This document shows, piece by piece, positions 8,281 to 15,846 of a stretch of 44,819 nucleotides of DNA (positions are counted from its first letter, which is position 1; every line of letters begins with the position of its first letter). Below the pieces are notes generated by a model that did no database searches, was not told the origin of the DNA, and saw only the letters and a list, made by a program, of their open reading frames with translations. The translations under genes were made by a program, and so were the position numbers. Source of the stretch: Flavobacteriales bacterium (GTDB lineage: Bacteria > Bacteroidota > Bacteroidia > Flavobacteriales > Flavobacteriaceae); NCBI GenBank assembly GCA_027065715.1, contig JAMONO010000046.1, forward strand, positions 1 through 44,819. The letters run 5' to 3'.

Positions 8281-11200
8281 ATGAAAAAAATAACTCTCCT
8301 TTTTGTTTTATTGTTAAGCTTGCAAGTATTTTCGCAAGAGACTTATTTTAATTACAAGGTATTAATTACAGATACAAGTGGCACGCCTTTGTTGAATCAA
8401 GCAGTGGATATTCGTATCGGTATTTATGATGAACATCCTTTGACCGGTAATATGATTTTTCAAGAAACGCATCATACAACGACCGATAGCAACGGTATAG
8501 TTGTATTAAATATCGGGTCGCAAAACCCAACCGGTTGGGATGCTTTGGATTGGACGCATACCGGCAATTATCTCAAAGTTGAAATGGATACCGGTGGCGG
8601 TTATCAACAAATATCGGTTTCTCCATTGAATTTTGTTCCTTATGCCAAATACAGTTTAAAATCAAAACAAGTAGAACAGGTAGATTTTGGTCAATTGACC
8701 GGTGTGCCCACCGGATTGTCCGATGGTGATGACGTAAACGATGCTGATCACGATGCTACCAATGAGTTGCAAACCCTATCGGTAAGCGGAACTCAATTAA
8801 CCATATCAAACGGTAATACCGTAACGCTACCAACAGGGAGCGGTGGCGACCAATGGGGTAGTCAAGTGGTGCAAACCAACAGTAGTTTAAATGGAGACGG
8901 AACCTCTGCCAATCCATTAGGTATCAATACAAGTGATACCGTTTTTAACGGTTGGGACAAAAATGCTGCCGATGATTTTAGCGGTAACTTCAACGATTTA
9001 TCCAATATCCCCACAGGTTTGTCCGACGGCGACGATGTCAATGATGCCGATCATGACCCGACCAATGAAATACAAACCATTAGTAAAAGCGACAATACGG
9101 TAACTTTGTCTAACGGAGGAGGAAGTTTTGTCGATAGCGACACTCATTTAACCGAAGCACAAGTTGATGCTTATGTTAGTAACAATGGTTATTTAACTAC
9201 AGAAACAGATGGAAGTAATACCAACGAGCTGCAAACTTTATCGGTAAGTGGAAACCAATTAAGTATCAGTAATGGGAACACCGTGAATCTTCCCGACCAA
9301 ACCGATGCCGATTTTTATACCGTAGGAACTACAACTCCCCCAAGTGCCAATACCGATGACATATTTCATCTCGGAAAATTGGTTATTGGAAAAAATACCG
9401 TAGATGACGGAAGTACCAACCAAAATGCCAAAGTAGAAATACAAAATCCGGTTTCGGACGGCTCACATCCCAGTTATGTGTTAAAAACCGAAAGATTGAA
9501 TACCGGAGCAGGAGCCATTGGTAATATTTTGGCAATAAGCGATTATTCGGGTAACTTTTATTTTAGAGCAATCAATAATCAAATAACCGGAAATGGTACC
9601 GGCAATGTCAGAGGAATTGAAAATCGAATTAATATATCGGGCGACGGCAAACATTATGGAACATACAATTATTTGACGGGAAGTGGTTCGGGCAATAAAT
9701 ACGGTAGTTATAATGTTATAGCTTCTTATGCGGGCGGAACTCATTATGCCGTTTATGGCAAAGTAAATAAAACCGGAAGTTATGCCGGATATTTTGAAGG
9801 AAGTGTTGCCATAAAAGACGGAACTGAAGGTAACGGCAAAATATTTACCAGCGATGCCGACGGTAAAGGCTCATGGCAAGATGTTAGTGCTTGGGATACC
9901 GATGCAAGCGATGACTTTAGCGGCGATTACAACGATTTAACCAATGTGCCGGTATTGTTCAACAAAATGGGCGGAACCAACCCTGCAACTTCCATTCAAG
10001 ATCCCATGTATCATAATGGGGCACTGGCATTGGGAGGCGTATTAACCAATAGCAATCAGGCTATGCTTACCACAGTGCAATCTTCTAACAATGTGGCAAA
10101 TATGTATGGAATTTTGAATTCGGGAAACCTCTCCGGTTCAACATCTTTATACACAATTTATAACAAAATTTCCGGTAGTGAAGATGGAAATAGTGCCGGT
10201 GTTTATAACAGTTTCTTAACCAACGGAAACGGAAATCAATATGGGATATATAATCATCTCAACAACACCGGTTCGGGTGAACATTACGGGATATATAGTT
10301 TGTTAAATAATGAAAATAGTGCTCAACAATTTGGTGTTAGAAATTATATTTCGGGAACAGGTACGGGTGATAAGTATAGTTTGTACAGTCATTTAGAAGG
10401 TAAAGGTAGAAAGTATGGGGTTTATACAGAAATAATAGCCAATAACACTTCGGAAGCCATTGGAATGAAAAACCGTATTATCGGAAACGGAGGTAATACT
10501 CACAGAGGAATAGTTAATTACTTGTTGGGATCAGGACTGGGATTACAAATAGCTGTTGATAACAGCATCGATAATACAGGTAATGGAGGAACAGGCTATG
10601 ACCATATCGGAGTGCGAAATAGTATCAGTGGTTCCGGCGGTAATAAACATAAGGGTGTTTACAACACCTTGTGGGGAAGTGCCGATGTAGAAAATATTGG
10701 TGTTGAAAATATGATTACCAATAGTGGAAACGGTCCGCACATAGGTATAAAAACTACATTAACCGGAACCGGAACCGGAGAAAAATTCGGAACTTATATA
10801 AAAATTGATAAAAATGCCGGTGGACAACATTATGGAATTTTTTCACAAGTTGAAAAAGCAAATGGTTTTGCCGGATTTTTTATAGGAAAAACAGAATATT
10901 ACGGATATATGAAAGTGCTACCGCAAGAAAGCGGACAGGTTGCAAAAATCACAATAAAAAATACTTCGGGAGATGCCGATATTTATATCGACTCACATGG
11001 AACTAACAATCCTTCCACCCAATACTATGTCGATAATAACTATAAAACATCCAGTGGTTATAATGTCAGTCAAGATGCTTATTTTATTTATCACGGTGGC
11101 AATGTGTTTGTTAAAAACGGAAATATTTTGCCCGAAGGACATCGCCTACGTAATTTAGGTGCATCGGGTAATGCATGGAACAATGTATATGCACATAATT

Positions 11201-11514
11201 ACGTTACACAAGGATCGGCAGCTTATACCGACCGTAAGGTAACGGAAGAACTTATCAAATATGCACCCAAAGCCAAAAAAGACAGTGATTTTGATGCCAA
11301 AGACAACGGATTGTATGAACTCAACCCACAATCTTTACCGGCAAATTTGCATACCGAAAACGGCTTGAAAATAGATGAAATTGCTACCTACAATTACAAA
11401 GCAAATTATGAACAACAAATTATCATTAACCGTCAACAAAAACAAATTGACGAATTGAAACAAATTGTTGAAAAACAACAAAAAATGATTGAAAAGTTAT
11501 TAATAAATAAATAG
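8281..11514 (+). CDS. Large secreted fibre-like repeat protein with C-terminal coiled coil
   Basis: Signal peptide MKKITLLFVLLLSLQVFSQ; N-terminal FNYKVLITDTSGTPLLNQ domain; long GxxYGxYNxLxGxGx repeats; C-terminal NNVYAHNYVTQGSAAYTDRKV...QQKQIDELKQIVEKQQKMIEKLL, resembling tail-fibre or endosialidase-chaperone-type ends. Confidence 0.85.
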   Translation: MKKITLLFVLLLSLQVFSQETYFNYKVLITDTSGTPLLNQAVDIRIGIYDEHPLTGNMIFQETHHTTTDSNGIVVLNIGSQNPTGWDALDWTHTGNYLKVEMDTGGGYQQISVSPLNFVPYAKYSLKSKQVEQVDFGQLTGVPTGLSDGDDVNDADHDATNELQTLSVSGTQLTISNGNTVTLPTGSGGDQWGSQVVQTNSSLNGDGTSANPLGINTSDTVFNGWDKNAADDFSGNFNDLSNIPTGLSDGDDVNDADHDPTNEIQTISKSDNTVTLSNGGGSFVDSDTHLTEAQVDAYVSNNGYLTTETDGSNTNELQTLSVSGNQLSISNGNTVNLPDQTDADFYTVGTTTPPSANTDDIFHLGKLVIGKNTVDDGSTNQNAKVEIQNPVSDGSHPSYVLKTERLNTGAGAIGNILAISDYSGNFYFRAINNQITGNGTGNVRGIENRINISGDGKHYGTYNYLTGSGSGNKYGSYNVIASYAGGTHYAVYGKVNKTGSYAGYFEGSVAIKDGTEGNGKIFTSDADGKGSWQDVSAWDTDASDDFSGDYNDLTNVPVLFNKMGGTNPATSIQDPMYHNGALALGGVLTNSNQAMLTTVQSSNNVANMYGILNSGNLSGSTSLYTIYNKISGSEDGNSAGVYNSFLTNGNGNQYGIYNHLNNTGSGEHYGIYSLLNNENSAQQFGVRNYISGTGTGDKYSLYSHLEGKGRKYGVYTEIIANNTSEAIGMKNRIIGNGGNTHRGIVNYLLGSGLGLQIAVDNSIDNTGNGGTGYDHIGVRNSISGSGGNKHKGVYNTLWGSADVENIGVENMITNSGNGPHIGIKTTLTGTGTGEKFGTYIKIDKNAGGQHYGIFSQVEKANGFAGFFIGKTEYYGYMKVLPQESGQVAKITIKNTSGDADIYIDSHGTNNPSTQYYVDNNYKTSSGYNVSQDAYFIYHGGNVFVKNGNILPEGHRLRNLGASGNAWNNVYAHNYVTQGSAAYTDRKVTEELIKYAPKAKKDSDFDAKDNGLYELNPQSLPANLHTENGLKIDEIATYNYKANYEQQIIINRQQKQIDELKQIVEKQQKMIEKLLINK
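9550..9777 (+). repeat. First block of about 15-residue (45-bp) protein repeats
   Basis: GNFYFRAINNQITGNGT / GNVRGIENRINISGD / GKHYGTYNYLTGSGS / GNKYGSYNVIASYAG / GTHYAVYGKVNKTG. Confidence 0.75.
10099..10866 (+). repeat. Second block of about 15-residue repeats (roughly 17 units)
   Basis: NMYGILNSGNLSGST / ... / GNSAGVYNSFLTNGN / GNQYGIYNHLNNTGS / GEHYGIYSLLNNENS / AQQFGVRNYISGTGT / ... / NKHKGVYNTLWGSAD / VENIGVENMITNSGN / GPHIGIKTTLTGTGT / GEKFGTYIKIDKNAG / GQHYGIFSQVEKANG. Confidence 0.8.
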
Positions 11515-11524
11515 TAAAAATTTT

Positions 11525-13270
11525 ATGAATATGAAAAAACAAATTTTAACTTTAACGGTTTTATTATTTGCCGTTGTTATAAGCGCTCAAACTGGTTTTA
11601 ATTACAAAGCTTTAATAACCAATAGCGGTAATGTTCTAAACACTCAAAATCTGACTATTAGATTTACCATACTCGAAAACGGAACGACTTCCGTATATCA
11701 AGAAACTCATCAAACAACAACCGATGCCAACGGTATAGCTGCCGTAGTTATAGGTGAAGGAACTGCGGTTTCGGGCAACTTTTCGGCTATTGATTGGGGT
11801 GCAAGTTCTTATTTTTTAAAAGTTGAAGTTGATACCGGCAGCGGATTTACCGATTTTGGCACGAGTGAATTCAAATCGGTGCCTTATGCCAAGTTTTCAC
11901 AAAAAGCTCATATTGCCGATTATGTCAATCACAGTTTTTGGCATCAAAATTCAAACGGTATTAATTCACCCGACAAAGTAGGAATTGGACGTCCGGTTTC
12001 GGTCGATGCCAATTTGCATATTACCGATATTACTTCTGGTGAAGCTTTGATTAAAATGGAATCTGATGATGATGTTTACACTGTTTGGCAATCAAATCGT
12101 TCGGGAACCCATACCTATATGGTCGGTGTTGATGGAGGAAATAACAATTTTCAAATCAGTAATACCACAACAGGTGATCATCCATTTACGGTCAAAGCCG
12201 ATAAAGTAGGGATAAACAACACCAACCCAAGTGCCAATTTGCATATCAACGGCAATATTGCCATAGTTGATGGCAGTCAAGGAAACAATAAAGTTTTAAC
12301 TTCCGACGCCGCAGGGAACGCATCATGGCAAACACCGGTTGATAATGATACACATTTGACGGAGGCAGAGGTAGATAGCTATGTGGCAAACAACGGATAT
12401 TTACTATTGGACGAGACCGATGCAACGACTTTGGAGTTAAACAATAATTATGCGGGAACTACAAGTGTTGCCAAAGCGATTGATATACACATGAATAACA
12501 GCGTAACTAAAAATGCCATAAAAATTTATATGGAGGGCACTACCCTGTCAGGAGGTGTGTCTTCGGCACTATATGTTAGAGATGAAGTAAATTCACAACA
12601 AAATGTTACAGGTATTTATCAAGCTTTTGCCGGAACCAATGCAACAAATTCTACTGTAATAGGCGTCAGAAATTGGTTTACCAATAGTTCGGGTTATGAA
12701 GGCTCATTAACAGGGGTGTCCAACAGAATATCATCACCCGAAAACGGCACCAATAAGGGCACCAATAATTATTTGGATGGAACCGGATCAGGTAACAAAT
12801 ATGGAACCTATAATTATATTTCGCCATCTGCCGGAGGCAATCACTATGCCGTATATGGAAGAGCTACCAAAGATGCCCCCAATGTATATGCCGGCTTTTT
12901 TGTAGGAGAGGTAAATGTCAGTAACGGTAACTTGAATGTAGTAGAAAAACTAACAGCGCCCGATAGCGGCGATGCCGATATGAAAGCTTATATCTACGGT
13001 GGTATAACTAATGTTTCCGCAAACAGTGCTGCCATAAAATTATCTTCGTCGTCAGGTTTTACCATTAATAAAACCGGTGTCGGAAAATGCGAAATTCATT
13101 TTACGGATACAACCGTGTCGTCATATACCGTAGTTGTTTCGGCATCTTATATGCCGCGTATTTTTTCAGTTAGCAAACATACGGGAGGAGGCTATTTTGA
13201 GATAAAAAGCTATGATTTATCGGGTAATTTGGCCGATGTTTCCTTTGATTTTGTGGTATTTAAAAAATAA
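11525..13270 (+). CDS. Secreted fibre-like protein, paralogue of the preceding gene with a different C-terminal beta domain
   Basis: Same N-terminal module (FNYKALITNSGNVLNTQNLTIRFTILENGTTSVYQETHQTTTDANGIA...SVPYAKFSQKA); contains GTNKGTNNYLDGTGSGNKYGTYNYISPSAGGNHYAVYG repeats; ends EIKSYDLSGNLADVSFDFVVFKK. Confidence 0.83.
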   Translation: MNMKKQILTLTVLLFAVVISAQTGFNYKALITNSGNVLNTQNLTIRFTILENGTTSVYQETHQTTTDANGIAAVVIGEGTAVSGNFSAIDWGASSYFLKVEVDTGSGFTDFGTSEFKSVPYAKFSQKAHIADYVNHSFWHQNSNGINSPDKVGIGRPVSVDANLHITDITSGEALIKMESDDDVYTVWQSNRSGTHTYMVGVDGGNNNFQISNTTTGDHPFTVKADKVGINNTNPSANLHINGNIAIVDGSQGNNKVLTSDAAGNASWQTPVDNDTHLTEAEVDSYVANNGYLLLDETDATTLELNNNYAGTTSVAKAIDIHMNNSVTKNAIKIYMEGTTLSGGVSSALYVRDEVNSQQNVTGIYQAFAGTNATNSTVIGVRNWFTNSSGYEGSLTGVSNRISSPENGTNKGTNNYLDGTGSGNKYGTYNYISPSAGGNHYAVYGRATKDAPNVYAGFFVGEVNVSNGNLNVVEKLTAPDSGDADMKAYIYGGITNVSANSAAIKLSSSSGFTINKTGVGKCEIHFTDTTVSSYTVVVSASYMPRIFSVSKHTGGGYFEIKSYDLSGNLADVSFDFVVFKK

Positions 13271-13276
13271 AATATA

Positions 13277-13762
13277 ATGAAAAAAATTATTATTCTTTTT
13301 GTACTGCTGATTTTTAATCTCGGTTTGGGACAAGTTCAAGTAAAAAAATCCAGTTTGGCACCGGCAGGAGGAAGTGTTTCTGCTGCCGGAAATAACATTG
13401 TTTATACCGTAGGCGAAGTTTTTGTGCAAGAAAATACGGTAAATGCACAACACATTTCGGAGGGTTTTATAGACCCTTCGATTATTCATGTTTCCGGTAT
13501 CGATAATTATAGCAAACTAACCGGCATAGAAGTATATCCCAATCCTGTAAACTCCTATTTGAACGTGCAATTTGATGTTGCCTTGTCTTATGACTTGTAT
13601 CTGTTTGATATGAACGGCAGACAATTGCAGCAATACCAAACCGGTGATGAGGTTAAACTTCAAAAACTTGATTTTTCAAAATTGCCGGCAGGGGTTTATG
13701 CACTGGTTATTATTGACCGTGTGCATCGACAAAAAAAGATAGTGAAAATACAAAAATTATAA
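13277..13762 (+). CDS. Small T9SS type A sorting-domain protein
   Basis: Signal peptide; APAGGSVSAAGNNIVYTVGEVF; C-terminal VYPNPVNSYLNVQF...YDLYLFDMNGRQL...LPAGVYALVI...KKIVKIQKL. Confidence 0.87.
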   Translation: MKKIIILFVLLIFNLGLGQVQVKKSSLAPAGGSVSAAGNNIVYTVGEVFVQENTVNAQHISEGFIDPSIIHVSGIDNYSKLTGIEVYPNPVNSYLNVQFDVALSYDLYLFDMNGRQLQQYQTGDEVKLQKLDFSKLPAGVYALVIIDRVHRQKKIVKIQKL

Positions 13763-13786
13763 CAAATTGTTGTTGTGTTGCTTTTT

Positions 13787-13815
13787 ACGGGCTTACTTCG
13801 GTAAGTCCGTTTTTT
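13787..13815. terminator. Terminator with UUCG tetraloop between convergent genes
   Basis: ACGGGCTTAC-TTCG-GTAAGTCCGT followed by TTTTT. Confidence 0.85.
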
Positions 13816-14239
13816 AATTGGAAATACGTAATAAATGTCCGTTTTGTGATACATGGTAAGCTTTCAACGGATATTTACCTTCTCCTTCGGTTAGTTGTCC
13901 GGTATAAAGACTGTATCGGTTGTTTTCGCAATCACATTTGCAAGTAAATTGATTGGGGTGCATTTGCGAACAGCCACTCGGATAGTGATTAGGATCGCTG
14001 GCTTCATAAGCCAAGTAAGAATTTCCACTGTAAAAAACAATGACCCCTTTGATACCGATATTTTGTATCAAAACGGAATTATTGGCGTATTGCAAAGGAG
14101 CATATTCGGGTAAGTCCAAATTTATTTCGACCGAAAATGATACATCTTGCAAATAAGGATTTTTATAATCGGATTTTTTTTTACAAGCTTGTAAACCTAA
14201 TAAGACTATACTCAAAGTTATGAATTTAACGGCTTTCAT
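13814..14239 (-). CDS. Degenerate Rieske-like lipoprotein
   Basis: Lipobox LLGLQAC; SGCSQMHPNQFTCKCDCENNRYSLYTGQ...YPLKAYHVSQNGHLLRI resembles a Rieske fold with altered ligands. Confidence 0.6.
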   Translation of the reverse strand: MKAVKFITLSIVLLGLQACKKKSDYKNPYLQDVSFSVEINLDLPEYAPLQYANNSVLIQNIGIKGVIVFYSGNSYLAYEASDPNHYPSGCSQMHPNQFTCKCDCENNRYSLYTGQLTEGEGKYPLKAYHVSQNGHLLRISN

Positions 14240-14804
14240 TTATGAATTTTTTGACAAGACGATAAACTTCTTTTTTAGCTTTTTCCAAATTGTCGTTTAT
14301 AATTATTACGTCAAATTTTTTTGAATATTGTATTTCTTCGTTTGCTTTGGCAATTCGCATAGCTATTTTTTCGGGAGTTTCGGTTTGTCTTCCTTCCAAT
14401 CTTTTTTTGAGTTCGTTTATGGAAGGCGGTTTAACAAAAACAGCCAAACTATTGTCGGGATATTGTTTCTTTATGTTTAATCCGCCTTTTACATCTATGT
14501 CAAAAATGACGTTTTTGCCTTTGTTAAGCAAGTTTTCAACTTCCGATTTTAAAGTTCCGTAGTAATTGTTTTTGTAAACTTCTTCCCACTCAATAAACTC
14601 GTTTTTTTTTATTTTTTCTTTAAAACTTTCGGGGCTGATAAAATAATAGTCTTTTCCGTCTGTTTCATTGGGTCGTTTTTGGCGTGATGTCGCCGATATT
14701 GAAAAAGCCAAATTTAATTCGGGTTTGTCCAACAAATAATGAACCAAAGTTGTTTTGCCGCTTCCCGAAGGTGCCGAAAAAATAATGAGTTTTCCTTTTT
14801 TCAT
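14226..14804 (-). CDS. gmk: Guanylate kinase
   Basis: KGKLIIFSAPSGSGKTTLVHYLL P-loop; SISATSRQKRPNETDGKDYYFIS; FIEWEEVYKNNYYGTLKSEVE. Confidence 0.96.
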   Translation of the reverse strand: MKKGKLIIFSAPSGSGKTTLVHYLLDKPELNLAFSISATSRQKRPNETDGKDYYFISPESFKEKIKKNEFIEWEEVYKNNYYGTLKSEVENLLNKGKNVIFDIDVKGGLNIKKQYPDNSLAVFVKPPSINELKKRLEGRQTETPEKIAMRIAKANEEIQYSKKFDVIIINDNLEKAKKEVYRLVKKFINESR

Positions 14805-14824
14805 AAAAAAAACATGTTTGGCTT

Positions 14825-14832
14825 CAAAGATA
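14825..14832 (-). promoter_or_regulatory. Candidate -7 element for gmk
   Basis: Minus strand TATCTTTG 21 bp before the gmk ATG; no matching -33 TTTG. Confidence 0.45.
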
Positions 14833-14866
14833 AATCTTTTTTATATATTAGATTGAAATTTAAATT

Positions 14867-15811
14867 ATGAAGAAAGAAATTTTTACGATAGCTTTTTATA
14901 ATGTCGAAAATTTTTTTGATACTTACAATGATCCGACCACCCAAGATGATGCTTTTACACCCAAAGGTATTATGCGTTGGTTTAAACGACGATACCGAAA
15001 CAAAACCCGTAAATTGGGTTGGGTGATTAGCCAAATCGGTAGGAGTGAGACCGGACAACCTCCTGCTGTAATAGGTTTGTCGGAGGTCGAAAACAAAAAG
15101 GTATTAACCGATTTGGTTCTTTCCAAGTATTTGAATTCTTACAATTACCAATTTATTCATTTCGATTCAAATGACCGTCGCGGTATGGATGTTGCTTTGT
15201 TGTTTCGCTCGGATATTTTTAATCTTGTTCACAGCGAAGTATTTCCTTTAATTTTGTATCGGCACAGTGGAAAACCTTATCGGACAAGAGATATTTTGTA
15301 TGTAAAGCTAGCTTATAAAAACCGATTTTTTCACTTTTTTGTCAACCATTGGCCCTCGCGTAGAGAAGGGGATAGACAGTCCGATGTAAAACGTAAACAA
15401 GCTGCCATTGAACTTCGAAATTTGATTGATGAAGTAAGATATGAAAACGAACATTCCCGATTGTTTGTAATGGGTGATTTTAATACCAATCCCGATGATG
15501 TTTATTTGAAAGATTTTGTTCTGTCGGATGATTTTATCAATCCGTTTTATGATTTGTTCAAACAAGGAAATTTTAGTGTTAAGCATCAAAATAAAATATT
15601 ATTGTTTGATCAAATTTTTTTCAACAAAGATATTTTTGAATTTTTCAATTGCGAATTAATCCGTTCCAATATTTTTTCACCTCGCGAAATACAAATTTGG
15701 CAAGGCAAATTTACGGGTTTGCCCTACAGAACTTATATGGGGTTGAAATATAAAGGTGGTTACAGTGATCATTTTCCTGTTTATCTAATATTAAAAAAGG
15801 GCAAACTCTAA
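14867..15811 (+). CDS. Endonuclease/exonuclease/phosphatase (EEP) family protein
   Basis: IAFYNVENFFDT, GLSEVENKKVL, VNHWPSR, VMGDFNTNPDD, YSDHFPVYLIL. Confidence 0.9.
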   Translation: MKKEIFTIAFYNVENFFDTYNDPTTQDDAFTPKGIMRWFKRRYRNKTRKLGWVISQIGRSETGQPPAVIGLSEVENKKVLTDLVLSKYLNSYNYQFIHFDSNDRRGMDVALLFRSDIFNLVHSEVFPLILYRHSGKPYRTRDILYVKLAYKNRFFHFFVNHWPSRREGDRQSDVKRKQAAIELRNLIDEVRYENEHSRLFVMGDFNTNPDDVYLKDFVLSDDFINPFYDLFKQGNFSVKHQNKILLFDQIFFNKDIFEFFNCELIRSNIFSPREIQIWQGKFTGLPYRTYMGLKYKGGYSDHFPVYLILKKGKL

Positions 15812-15826
15812 AAGCTGCCCTTTTGA
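15793..15826. terminator. Hairpin terminator overlapping the 3' end of the EEP gene
   Basis: AAAAGGGCA (15795-15803) pairs with TGCCCTTTT (15816-15824) between convergent genes. Confidence 0.75.
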
Positions 15827-15846
15827 TTATTTGTTTTTTGAGCGTT

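Noticed and set aside
9259-10740. Minus-strand ORFs within the fibre-repeat gene
   Set aside because: Arise from the repetitive open sequence of the sense gene.
9550-10866. Possible CRISPR or DNA-level tandem array
   Set aside because: Repeats are conserved at protein level in a continuous reading frame, units are degenerate in DNA, and there are no unique spacers.
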